Below are positions 1-10,463 of a DNA stretch of 64,000 bases, in pieces (within the stretch, counting starts at the first letter, position 1; every line of letters begins with the position of its first letter). The position numbers and the translations under genes are program-made. The notes under the pieces are model-generated. The model was not told where the DNA came from. It did not search any database and saw nothing but the letters and a program-made list of their open reading frames with translations. Origin of the DNA: Psophocarpus tetragonolobus (taxonomy: Eukaryota; Streptophyta; Magnoliopsida; Fabales; Fabaceae); contig CM075693.1 in the NCBI GenBank assembly GCA_037954015.1, positions 1,302,001 to 1,366,000 of the forward strand, read 5' to 3'.

Positions 1-387
1 ATTTGCAGATACTTCAGAATATAAATCTTCTATAAAAGGGCTCTAAAGGTGGGGTTACAAAGACATGCATAGAAATGCTCACCTCTATATAGTTGCAACC
101 ATAAAACAACACATCATTCCTTTTCTTCAAAGATCTTAACTTAATCAATTGTTTTGTAGTTTCCATAGCCTAAGGCTATAAGTGCACATGTTCATATGCT
201 TGTTGTGTTAACCTTGGGAAGCGATCAACTTGTATGTAGGTTCAACCTAAATTTTACTTTCAAAGTAGTGGTTTCCATGACACAACAATATTCTTTGATA
301 AATGTTTTTGTTTTTTACTACTGCTATTTATTTTCCTACACTATCCATAAATACATTCCTATCCATTCATTATAAGTCAATTTACAT
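1..387. other. unassigned AT-rich DNA
   Basis: No coding region is supported here. A TATA-like string (tataaaaggg) occurs near position 31, but no gene follows it within this stretch. It could be the edge of a repeat that continues outside the window. Confidence 0.3.
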
Positions 388-389
388 GT

Positions 390-1310
390 GAATAGAATAT
401 GTTATGCAATCTACTCTTCTTCCAAGCATATATTGCACATTATATCATTAACTATGTTTCTAAGTTGTAGGTTCTGCTTTGTTTGTATTCCATCGTGGTA
501 TGCTTTCCACGCAAAGGCTCTGACTTTCGATGGTGTTATCGTCTTCCACAAAGCCTTGAAGAAGTTTGTATGCTTGCCAACATTATTCTATGGTAAAACA
601 TTATATCCAACTTTCACGGGGTATTTCTTGTTTCCACCGGATTCCCATAGCCATTTATCTACCCCTTCTGTACTTGATTGTTTTGTCTCTAATATTGAAT
701 ATAATTGCTGCAACATTAATTCCTCATATGCGAACAAGCTTCTTCTCCATTCCAAACTCCACAACCATCCATCATCAGTCCAGACACCGACATCATTTAT
801 CTTACCAAGTGTCTCAGTGGAATTAAAATATAACTTGTGGAATTGTTCGTTGAGTGGTTTATTCCGCAATCAAGTATCATCCCATAAGCTAGTATCATGT
901 CCATTCCCCACGGGCTTTAATTTATCAATTTGTTTTGTAACCAACCATCTTCCATCTCCATTTGGCATACTTGTGTAACATATCTCCACCCATTTTTTAT
1001 GTTGTTGTATTGGCTCTATATCCCGTGTCAGGGTCACCATACTTAGATTTAATGATTCTTATCCACAAGCAATTTGGCTTAGTTTTCATCCTCCACATCC
1101 ACTTTGTTAAAAGAACCTTGTTGAATAAGCCTAAATCTTTAACTCCCAATCCTCTACATTCCTTGCTCTCGCATATTCCTTCCCACCCTATCCATGTCTT
1201 TTTTTCCCATTGTATGACCCTAAAGCATATATTCTTTTGCACACCTATTCCAGTTAACTTACTTTTATGAAATTTGACTTTTAAGCCAAGACGCCAATTC
1301 AAACCATCTT
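390..1310 (-). pseudogene. LINE (L1-type) reverse transcriptase C-terminal remnant
   Basis: Read on the minus strand, 1302-997 resembles the stretch of plant L1-type RTs between the catalytic fingers and the C-terminal domain (motifs GLGVKDLGLFNK, LLTKWMWR, IIKSKYG). About 990-588 continues with the zf-RVT-proximal region (DTSLWDDT, then WSLEWRRSLFAYEE and YPVKVGYN). An in-frame stop separates the DTSLWDDT segment from the rest, and the upstream endonuclease and catalytic RT parts are missing. This fits an old, 5'-truncated, dead LINE copy. Its family would have encoded an endonuclease/RT polyprotein; this fragment cannot. Confidence 0.8.
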
Positions 1311-1998
1311 AGAGCTGATTTCATTACTAGAATATTTGATTAGATGGGTCAACAAAATATAACATCATTTGCAAACTACAACACTGACACTTCAACTTAA
1401 TCACCTCTACTTTACATACCAAAACAACCCTTTCTTTAAAGCCTCCCCAATCCAGCATTCCTGATAGTGCCATGGGTTACCCTATCTCAAACCTTTCCTC
1501 ATGAGAAATTCTTCCGTTGGGTATCATTTACAAGTATAGATATTTTATTAACTCCAAACATGTCGGAATCCAAATAAGAAGGGTGAGACTGTCATTTAGT
1601 ATTGCTTCTCCCTCGTCATGGCTTATTTTTTTTTTCTAGAGAACTTCTACTATAGGAGTAGTGGATGTGAGAAGAAGGCTTCACTGCTTCATCACTTTTT
1701 TCAACTCCTCTTATGTAGAGATTCAAGGCCTCTTGATTTTCTTCAGATTCCTTCGAATTTACAAGGGTATGTTCATTGCGTGCGTTTTCAAAACATACTT
1801 TCTATGGAATGTTGTCGGTATCCCAATTTCCAAACTTCGGGACATGAGAATGCTGCCATCGACGAGCCATTTGCAAACACTTCGTGAGAGAATGAATTTG
1901 ATTTTAATAACAAATGAATGAATAAGATAGAGAACCAAGGATCAAGGGCAGGAGACATTTAAATCTTATGTCATAATGTTAATAAATCCTAAATAAGA

Positions 1999-2000
<2 letters not shown>
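1311..2000. other. intergenic, no gene seen
   Basis: Open frames at 1618-1921 overlap each other and match no family I recognise. Composition is AT-rich and no repeat boundary is visible. Confidence 0.4.

Positions 2001-2056
<56 letters not shown>
2001..2056. repeat. (AT)n microsatellite
   Basis: Uninterrupted alternating AT for about 56 bases. It is a likely length polymorphism between accessions. Confidence 0.95.
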
Positions 2057-2063
<7 letters not shown>

Positions 2064-2104
2064 TGGTCCTTGTTATTGCTAGCTAACAAATGGTTAAAGA
2101 AAAT

Positions 2105-2400
2105 AATAAATAGTAAATTAGGCTGTGACTTTGAGTACGGTGAAAATTCTTCTATAATAAAAAATATTTAATATTTTTAGTAACATTTTCTTAGTTATAT
2201 TTATTAAAAATGTTACTATAGATAAATTTTATACACTATAGTAATATTTTTTAAAATAAATGTTACTAATGATAATGTCACCACAATATTGTAACATTTT
2301 TTCAATAAATGTTACTATAGAAGAAATTGACTCATGGTATAGTATCATTTTTTAAAAATGTTACTAAAGATTATCTTTTAAAAAAACACACTATTGTTAA
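2105..2400. repeat. cluster of direct and inverted TAACATTT / AAATGTTACTA motifs
   Basis: Short motifs such as aaatgttactatag and cactatagtaatattt recur in both orientations at least six times in about 300 bp. This density of alternately oriented short repeats is typical of the subterminal region of CACTA-like DNA transposons. No matching second end was found, so the family is only suggested. Confidence 0.45.
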
Positions 2401-3654
2401 TTTATTTAATCAATCATATTTTGGTATTTTTTAAAAAAAATATTTTTATTTATCTATATAATTTTAATTTTACTTTTCATAATTTTTACTCTTTTACATT
2501 TGTAATAAATAATAATTAATTTTTTATTATATTTTCAAATACATAAATTTACTCATTAATTTGAAACTAATTTATTAGAAATCTTTATAAAAAATTTTAA
2601 CATTTGCTTGTTGCTACAAATTTTACCTACCAATAATTTTAATAGTTAATTCTTAGTTATTTAATTACCTTTTTAACTATTATAATTCTTTTTCAATCTA
2701 TCATAAAAATATGAATAATATAGTTATTTTTTTAAGTTACAGTACTACACATTCTCGATTATCTTTGTATTGTTGTTTCATGTAATTGCTTATCTATCTA
2801 CCAAATGCCCATGGTCGTTGCCACTGAACTCTGTCGATGTCTCCATCACTTTCTTCGCTATCGGACTTTGTTGCTCCTCCATCGACGCCACCACCAACAT
2901 TTGTCATAATGTTGCTCGTCAAGCTTATATATCCACCACACGAAAACCCTAACCTCCAATCTCATTTTCATCCTTTAAACTCTCCAAAGGCAACATTGTG
3001 CTTATTTTCTCCCCCAACCTCATCAATTTTCCACTCTCATTGTGTCACCACTCTATCACTATGGTATTTCAACTCTTGTCTGAAACTCGTCTTCACTGTT
3101 CTTCTCATTGATTATTGCTTTAACCCACAAGGTTTGATTCATAATCTTCAGCATTCTTTAGAAAATAGTCTGCAATGATTAGTTTCTCTTATTTTTTCCT
3201 TATTGAATTCACAATGACACAAAAGCCCATGCATGTGCAAATTTTTTGTTGTTAACGTTGCAATTTATCCCAAATTTCTTTTAACCACATTTCTCTGTTC
3301 GTTTGTTTCTTACTAATGACATTGGAGGCTTAACCTCCTTGTTATAATTTCAGGATGTTTAGAAGGTCGCAAAGTCTCCAAAACTTCCATTTCATAACTA
3401 ATTCAATCTTTGAGTTTGAATTATTATTTTCTATGGAAATTCACTTAACTTAATTGATTATTTGTTATTTGTTCTTATGAGTTTTCTCGGTAAAGCATAA
3501 TGGATTGAAAAATATGGTTGAATTTATTGACATGAGTCATATTTTAATTCTTGCAAGCTACTTGTTTGATGAAAAGCTCAAGTTAATAATGTCTTAGTTA
3601 AGATCAGACCTTGACAATTAATTATTCTGAATGATTCTTCCTTTTGGCAGACAT
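2401..3654. other. AT-rich intergenic DNA
   Basis: Nothing coding is supported. Overlapping open frames at 2770-3178 are rich in Ser, Thr, Pro and His from cryptic CCA/CAT repetition and match no family I recognise. Confidence 0.35.
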
Positions 3655-4140
3655 TATACCTACAGATAAAAACTATCACTAAAAGTTAAAAAAGTATAGG
3701 TACATGTGTATATGACTTTGACCTACGGAGCCATTGACCGTCAACTTTAAGGGGGTGTATAGGGACGCATAATAATCTATCACTATAGGTTTTACCAACA
3801 GATGTATGTTTACCTACGGTCACATCTAATTATCACTATTAGTAATACCTACAATTTATAATGCTTATAGGTAAAAGTCATTAATTTATACCTATGACTT
3901 CCAACTATAGGTAAAAGTATTAACTTATACTTATGATCCCATCGTGTAAGTAAAATTACTACGTTGTACCTATAGTTAGGAGTTGTAGGTAAAAATTATA
4001 AACTTATACCAACAAATAAAAGTTGTAGGTAAAACATTTACTTATATCTACTAAATCAAATTGTAGGTAAAAATCCTAATAAAAAAAATCATTATATCTA
4101 CCTCAATCAAATTGTAAGTAAAAGTCACATAACCTATACC
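3655..4140 (-). repeat. subterminal repeat block of the CACTA element
   Basis: About ten copies of a short unit (ttataccta ... ttgtaggtaaaa) occur in both orientations, together with ACCTACGG-type motifs. CACTA strings at 3677-3681 and 3781-3785 are candidate outer ends. The block lies at the expected 3' side of the minus-strand CACTA genes (5933-9015) and would be the binding array for the element-encoded TnpA-like protein. The exact terminus is not fixed, because the partner terminus is missing. Confidence 0.55.
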
Positions 4141-4200
4141 TACAATAATAATAATAATAATAATTACTATTATTATTATTATTACTATTATTATTATTAT
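4141..4200. repeat. (ATA/ATT)n microsatellite
   Basis: Runs of ataata followed by attatt form an imperfect trinucleotide repeat. The open frame across it (4051-4239, minus) is a product of this repeat and is not a gene. Confidence 0.9.
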
Positions 4201-5932
4201 GTAATGTAATGAGAAATTAAATACCCATCTCTTATTCATTTTATATTCTAAAGAGGGTTAACCATTTCCATTATACTTTTTTATTGGATATTATTAAATT
4301 GAAGTCACTTTATAAACTCTTCACTTTAACATTTTCCTTCATCACTTATCAAAGATATATATACTCCTCTCTTAATATCACTAATCCACTTAACAAGATA
4401 ATTGTGAAAAAGTACAATTAACCCTTTATATCCATGTCATCTTTTATTAGATGCAACACAATTTTAGGCATTATCATAATCATTGGTCATAGTCACCAAA
4501 TATGATATCAAGCATTCAACCATGACGAATATACTTCTCTTATTCAAACATGATATTGAATTATTTCAATCATTCAAAGGCCGCATTTTCTGTTAAGGAA
4601 AAGTTGAATTCATGAACCAAGAAGAATCATAACACATAAATATGAATGAGAAGAGAAATATTCAATTGTGTAATCATACTCCATGCCTGAAAATTTAGTC
4701 AGTGATAGCTAAAAGTGATAAACTAAAATGTATTTTATGTGTATATGATACATTTACACCAATCTCAATCAAAGTTGGTATTGTTTGTCATTGAGGTATA
4801 TTAAAGGACCATAAACTTTTTTGCATTTGTCCCAAGGGAAGATCATGACAAGCATCCACATTAACTTGTTGCATCTACTAATCTAATCAATAAGGAAAGC
4901 AAACAATGTTAAATTAGCAATTATGATAAACAGAAACAATCCTTCAATGGAAGACCCATAATCATCTCAGTATTATTTATAATTACAAATGTCCTAACGC
5001 ATCAATAATCATATTTTTAGCACACCAATTTAAAGGATCATATCTTGTTAGCATCCATCATGTGCACATATGATATGAGAAAAAAAAAGAATAACATGCT
5101 TCATTTTCAGGACACTTCAACTTCAATAATAATAATAATAGTCTGGAATATGGATACAACTCGACAACTCAAAATCAGATTTCCTTTAAGATTATCTTCA
5201 ATAACCACATGATCATCACATTTTATTTTATTTTCCTTTTCAAACAACAATTCTTCTATGAAAATCAAACCATATTAGAGCTAATCAAATTAAGCCCTTG
5301 CTTACCAAAATTGTAGTTGAGATTTGAGAATCACACAATTATAAGTTTTAACCCAAAAAAGCAACACCTAACAAATAATGTTTTGTTAATTTGAATTTGT
5401 ATTAGGAGAACATTGGATGCAATTCTTATACCAAACCAAAGCACATATATGTTTAATAAATGTTCTACAAGAAAATAAAGCATTGGAAATCTTTCTAATT
5501 GGGATATTCTATTTCTATCATTGCTCACGTAAAAAACCAAAACCAAGAAAATGAAAAAATCAGAATATCCCTTACACTTGAATCTAGTTTTATGATTGTC
5601 TCTCTATATAGATCACAGTAATTACTTATTCTTCCATAGTTCTTGAGTTTCCAACTACAATTCCACCAAGAGTCTAAAAGTTAGTTAAAAAGCAAACAAT
5701 TAGTAATACCACATTGCACGAAGAGTCCTCAATATAATCTATACTAACAACCAATTTAAAATCATATGTTAACCACTTGATATCATTGAAAAAATCAACT
5801 CATCTTTAGTTGTGATCATTAGTAGTTTCATGATTTTTACTCAGAATCATTAAGAGCATTTGTAGATACCTAAATGAAAAAATAAGTATCATTCTAAAAA
5901 TATCATATTAATTGAATTTTGAATAAGTTGAA
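4201..5932. other. non-coding DNA inside or beside the CACTA element
   Basis: No protein family is recognised in any frame. The region is AT-rich with short poly-A runs and small (ATA)n tracts (about 5125-5140). It lies between the subterminal block and the 3' end of the second CACTA gene, so it may be the untranslated 3' part of the element or a later insertion. Confidence 0.3.
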
Positions 5933-6723
5933 TTATAAGAATTCATATACCTCTTGATCTATAGCTTCTAAGACTTGATTAATTTGTGGATCCTCAACAA
6001 ATCGCACTTTAAGGACTGCAACAATTTTTCCTAACAAACTCTCCAATTTTTTAATTTTATCATCTGCATAAGAACTTTGAGATGAACTTGCTTGACATGG
6101 AAGTTTTCCAAGACAACGCACATGCCTCCTTTTTCGTGTCATGTAACTTTAGAATATATATCATGTTTCCAATCTGTAGAATCTTGGGTAGCTTGGGAAT
6201 TTTCTGAACTCTCTCCTTCTACCATTTTCTTTTTTAGTTCATCCTACATTAATAAAACTTATAAAGTGTTACCATCAATAACAATAATAATATATGAAGT
6301 GAGAAAACTAAGGGAAAAATTGATTATAAATTGGACAAGTTGTAGAAGTGAAAAAATTCATACAATTATAGCGGCAACCTTTTCTATGACAATGCTTCCA
6401 TCTTTTCGAGTTCGAGTATCAATGTAAATTTGTGCTCGAGAAGGTTGCACTCCTTTAGCCTTTGTTGTCTAGCATTAGTTTCAAAAGCATCACCTTCTTA
6501 TATGTATTTATCATTTTAAAAAAATACTTAAAAAAGACATGATAAGAAACAATAGTAAAAGTGACAAACCATCTCATGAATCAATCTTGGAAGATTTTTA
6601 GTTCCCATGCAATGCAAGTCTTCATATTTTGAGCAATTTCTTTTGTTGATGTTGCTAAAATGTAAGAAATGAAAACAAGAAAATAATATATCATTCTTGT
6701 GAACCAAACCAAAGGTTAATAAC

Positions 6724-6769
<46 letters not shown>

Positions 6770-7740
6770 TACCTGTCCTACCTCAGAACACCACTTATGT
6801 ATTAATTCGCAATATTTAGAAGGATTAACCCTTGTATTAGGGATGTGAACAACCATTTCTTTTTCAGTATTACTCTCATCATAACCTTTTGATTTCAAAT
6901 CATATTTAAATTGCCTCCACTTCATACTTATGTTGTAGATCAATAATTGCTTTGCTTGTTCAGTCAATTTAGGAACAAATTGAAACTTACTCTATTATCA
7001 TTAAGAAAAAAAGAACATTATCTATTAGATATGTTACAAAACATATTATTTTACAAGAAGAAAAATGAAATAGAGCTTATAAAAAATTATACTAGACCTG
7101 AATTAATTCAATCATGTCATTAATATAGTTTTCAGGCATGTCTTTCCAGCTAGCATAATTGATAGGAGTACCTTGGTGTCTCCTTACCAAGCTCCCAATT
7201 GGATTTATTAGAGTTTTGCCTTCCCAACCCATAGGATTGCCCAAAATATCTATTTCAAAAAGTATGAATTCTCCATCTGGCATATACCATACATCTAACA
7301 TATGTGTATAACCACGGGTCCTCTTTTCACCTACATTATTCATGAATATATTATTTATCAGATATATGTAAAGCAAAGTATACTTATATTTTTAAAAAGA
7401 CAAAAAAATTATACTTACATCTAGTTAAACTTTCAGTTGCACTTGCAGAAGAAGTATGAGAGTGAACATGACTTTCCTCTTGTATTTGTTGTTCTAATTT
7501 TCAATGGTGCTTAATTTAATAAAAAGTCCAACATAAAATGAAATAAATAAAGTTAATAACATCATTATACCTCCACCAAATTGTGTATTTTCTTGTATTA
7601 TAAACTGGTTATTTCTGTTGACTTCACTAGAGCTTTCAATTGATTGCTCTTTTGCTTGTGATTCACCATTATTCTTAATAGTACTTAACTTTCTGCTTTT
7701 CCCATAGTATTCGCTACCAATAAAAATTTTCTTTAACTAG
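5933..7740 (-). pseudogene. CACTA second gene (TNP1/Transposase_24-like), decayed
   Basis: Exon-like blocks follow each other on the minus strand: about 7737-7570 (basic N-terminal piece); 7376-7092 (TRGYTHMLDVW, GNPMGWEGK, IGSLVRRHQGTPI); 6967-6770 (MKWRQFKYDLKSKGYD); about 6660-6570 (CMGTKNLPRLIHEM); about 6470-6360 (IYIDTRTRKDGSIVIEKVAA); and 6240-5933 (charged, coiled-coil-like C-terminus, KIKKLESLLGKIVAVL). The DTRTRKDGS block matches the usual end of the plant Transposase_24 domain. A frameshift separates the DIYSKVT segment from the RKRRHVRCLG segment near 6140. The intact family protein binds subterminal repeats and assists transposition. Gaps between blocks look like introns. Confidence 0.75.
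6724..6764. repeat. (AT)n microsatellite
   Basis: About 40 bases of alternating AT, ending in atacatatatacc. It sits in a presumed intron of the CACTA second gene and explains the Tyr-Ile tail of the open frame at 6725-6967. Confidence 0.9.
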
Positions 7741-8087
7741 AAATTGAGATGCAATAGTATTAATTCTTTAATTATTGATATAATCTATAAATTGCAGTAG
7801 AAAATAAGAGGAAGAACTAGAACTAATAGTGAACACCATACTTAATACTCTGTCTAGACAAATAGCAATTAACAGAGAAAATGAAGAATGAATAAAAGAA
7901 ATATTCCATAAACATATAGTAGCTAGATTAATATAACAATGAATAAAAGAAATGTTTCATAACCATGATGGGTATTAGAGTTTGTGCAGAGACAAAAAAT
8001 AGATAGAATTTTAGAAATGTAACTCTCAAACCTTATTAGGAAAATGACAAAGAGAATACATAACTATTAAAAGAAGTGAAAAACAAA

Positions 8088-9015
8088 TCAAAATAAGTCT
8101 TCTTCACTCTCATCATCATCAATGTAATTATCATCTTTTTCAAATGGTAAAATATTCTCCATAGCAATGGTAACTTCAATAATATCATCATTGCCATCAA
8201 CTTCTGGTCTTATTAGATCATGATCTTGTATCTCTTGTAAGACTTGCTCATTTCCTTGATCTATGCCGTTGGAATGTTCATCACCTAAATCATATACATC
8301 TATAATTTTAGCATGCACAATATCAAACCAACTATTTTGACTTTATTCTCCACATAGATGCTTTCTTAGCCTGAGATGCAAAAACAGACCGGTCATCACA
8401 TACATCATTACCTGTATGCTGCAGATAATTGAAATTTACTAATGTCATCCCAAAATTGTCAATTTTGCAACCCATATTTATATAAGCCAAATCACACTTG
8501 AAAAATACGACCTTATATCTTCCTGAATAATCCAATTGAATTATATCTGTTAATGCACTATAATAGTTTATTTCTCCTTCTTTAAGGCATTTATATCTTG
8601 CACTAGCATAACTTCTTGTCTTATTAGTTACAAAAATTCCATTATTTTGAGTCTTTAACCACATTTCACGCTTCTTTGTATGAAATCCCACTCCATTACC
8701 AATATATCCACTATATCTTCTCACTATTTCTAGTGGACCACGTACTAACCACTTGATATCATCCATCACCAGAGCACCTTTCTCTTCCAATCAAGAAACC
8801 TACCACCATTTTATTTCAAATGGTTACAAACTTTCAATGGATGTAAAATTTAAATTATTGATGATTTACAAGACTTACCCGTTCATGAAACCAATTAGGA
8901 AATGTTTCGCTATGAATTTTGTCAACTTCATATGGAGTTAGTCGACGATTTTGTCTCTTGATAAGATTAATGTGTTCTCTATATAAAATGATTAAAAACA
9001 GTATGCATTAGAATG
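8088..9015 (-). pseudogene. CACTA TPase (TNP2-like) C-terminal part with DUF4216 region
   Basis: On the minus strand an exon at about 8985-8886 encodes the conserved stretch before DUF4216 (HINLIKRQNRRLTPYEVD, FPNWFHER) and ends at a GTAAGT donor. The next open frame, 8790-8332, carries the DUF4216-like region (RSYASARYKCLKEGEINYY, YKVVFFKCDLAYINMG). A frameshift near 8330 leads into an acidic tail (8318-8088, DDDESEED). The polypyrimidine-AG just upstream of 8985 looks like an intron acceptor. In intact elements this protein is the transposase; here the catalytic half is gone because gypsy sequence begins at about 9016. Confidence 0.8.
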
Positions 9016-9022
9016 AGTAAGA

Positions 9023-9514
9023 GCAGATTTTGTTAAAAAATTACATGAAAGGGTAAAGGCCAACATTGAACATCATTCAAAGGAGTATGCTAGTAAAGCC
9101 AATAGGGGCAGGAAAGAAATTATCTTCAATGAAGGGGATTGGGTATGGCTTCATTTGAGGAAGGATCGCTTCCCTACTCAAAGGAAGTCCAAGCTTAGCC
9201 CCTGAGGAGATGGTCCCTTTCAAGTCCTCAAGAGAGTGAACAACAATGCATACATATTAGATCTCCATGAGGACTATGGTGTCAGTACTACCTTTAATGT
9301 TTGTGATTTGATCCCTTTTGTAGGTACTGATGAAGAAGAGGAAGACCTATCAGATTTGAGGTCAAATCCTTCCCAAGGGGGAGGGGATGATGCATTCTCC
9401 CCAAGCAAGGGCCCTATCACTAGGGCCATGGCTAGGAGAATAGAAGAAGACATGGCTAGAGTAGAGGGAGGAAGATCTCACCTCCATATGACCATCAAGT
9501 TATGCAAGCCATGA
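9023..9514 (+). pseudogene. gypsy integrase C-terminal fragment
   Basis: The open frame carries the C-terminal integrase module (NEGDWVWLHLRKDRFPTQ, then GPFQVLKRVNNNAYILDL) and the acidic tail (EEEEDLSDLRSNPSQGGGDD, then ITRAMARRIEEDMARV). One in-frame stop lies near 9202, where the larger copy has CGA (ccctga against cccga, a single-base difference in the run). Downstream, this copy keeps a longer tail frame (to 9514) than the larger copy, which has lost one G in the run after SNPSQG. Without the catalytic core it cannot act. Confidence 0.8.
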
Positions 9515-9660
9515 CTTATTTACTTGTAATTTTTATTTTAGGAACCTAGGATTTTATTCTAGACATGTATTAGTCCATTTAATTTTCTAGGAGGTGTCTT
9601 AGTAATAAGAAGGGGTAAGATTAGCTTTTGGGCCTTTATTTAGGAAATAAGGGGGTAGTT

Positions 9661-10134
9661 TGATAACTACACCCTCTTTTGCTAAATAAAATCCAAAACT
9701 AATAAAGGAGTAATCTTGGCCCTTGGATGAGGTAGCTTGGGCACCAATTCTCATCTAAAGGAGGGTATTGATTGGACTTTGGGCTTCAATCCTCCTCCCT
9801 TGGATGACTCCTTTTAATCCTAACCCTTCATTTCCTTCATGACTTGTCCAAGAGGTTAGCTCCCTCTATAAAAAGGTGCTCCTTCACACTCTTGCATTTT
9901 TTACACTTGATTGAATGGAAAAACCTTGAGTTGGCCAAAATTCTCTTAGTGTCCACCCTTCTCTCTTTGAGAATTCCTTAGGTTTTTATCAAGGGTTCCA
10001 TCCCTTGTGGCAAACTTTCCCTCTTAGGCTTATCTTACCTTAAGTGGCGCCTAAAACCACCTCACTTCTTACCTCTCCACAAACCATTTCACCAAAGAAG
10101 AAAACCTCTAGAAAAATATCAAGGGAGACATGCA
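9661..10134 (+). repeat. gypsy LTR (copy A), 474 bp
   Basis: It starts TGATAACTACACCC directly after the purine-rich tract aaataagggggtagtt and ends gggagacatgca. It has the same length as the 3' LTR at 17390-17863, with roughly 16 mismatches by eye. A TATA-like ctataaaaagg (about 9865) suggests the promoter within the LTR. Confidence 0.85.
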
Positions 10135-10446
10135 TCACTTCCTTTCCTTCTTGACTTGTCCAAGAGCTTAGCTCCCTCAATAAAAAGGTGTTCCTTCACA
10201 CTCTTGTATTTTTTACACTTTATTGAATGGAAAAACCTTGATTTGGCCAAAATTCTCTTAGTTTCCACCCTTCTTTCTTTGAGAATTCCTTAGGTTTTTA
10301 TCAAGGGTTCCATCCCTTGTGGCAAACTTTCCCTCTTAGGCTTATCTTACCTTAAGTGGCGCCTAAAACCACCTCACTTCTTACTTTTCCATAAACCATT
10401 TCACCAAAGAAGAAAACCTCTAGAAAAAGATCAAGGGAGGCATGCA
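10135..10446 (+). repeat. partial gypsy LTR (R-U5 half) of the main copy
   Basis: About 310 bp repeat the second half of the LTR immediately after the complete LTR ends. The copy begins at cttcctttccttcttgac and ends ggaggcatgca, directly before the primer binding site. The U3 half is missing. Either the main copy's 5' LTR was truncated and joined to LTR A, or the R-U5 half was duplicated in tandem. Confidence 0.85.
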
Positions 10447-10451
10447 TAATT

Positions 10452-10463
10452 TGGTATCAGAGC
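10452..10463 (+). other. primer binding site, tRNA-iMet
   Basis: TGGTATCAGAGC, six bases after the LTR end, is complementary to the 3' end of plant initiator methionine tRNA. It primes minus-strand DNA synthesis and fixes the end of the 5' LTR. Confidence 0.9.

Larger units (their letters stand above)
3677..9015 (-). mobile_element. degenerate CACTA (En/Spm) DNA transposon, truncated
   Basis: The element reads right to left. It has the 3' part of a TPase gene (9015-8088, DUF4216-type region), then a second gene of the Transposase_24 type (about 7740-5933), then a subterminal repeat block (about 4140-3655). The N-terminal and catalytic TPase half and the 5' terminus are absent: at about 9016 the sequence switches to Ty3/gypsy integrase. 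Frameshifts in both genes and the loss of one end make it non-autonomous and probably immobile. The left boundary is approximate. Confidence 0.7.
9016..10134 (+). mobile_element. truncated Ty3/gypsy copy: integrase C-terminus plus complete LTR
   Basis: This segment is nearly identical to 16744-17863. It starts abruptly inside the integrase coding region, runs through the integrase C-terminal domain and 3' untranslated part, and ends with a complete LTR at 9661-10134. It is a second copy of the element lying head-to-tail in front of the larger copy. Its left edge abuts the broken CACTA TPase, with no LTR or target duplication there. Confidence 0.85.

Noticed and set aside
1618..1921. Two overlapping 86-89 aa open frames
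   Set aside because: They overlap in different frames, resemble no known family and lie in AT-rich DNA beside a LINE remnant.
2770..3178. Overlapping open frames of 60 and 113 aa
   Set aside because: Ser/Thr/Pro/His-rich from cryptic CCA/CAT repetition. No conserved motif and no splice context.
4051..4239. 62-aa Ile-rich frame resembling a membrane segment
   Set aside because: It is the translation of an ATA/ATT microsatellite.
10452..10463. TGGTATCAGAGC as part of a tRNA gene (also 47686-47698)
   Set aside because: Only the 3' acceptor complement is present and it sits next to an LTR. It is a primer site, not a tRNA gene.
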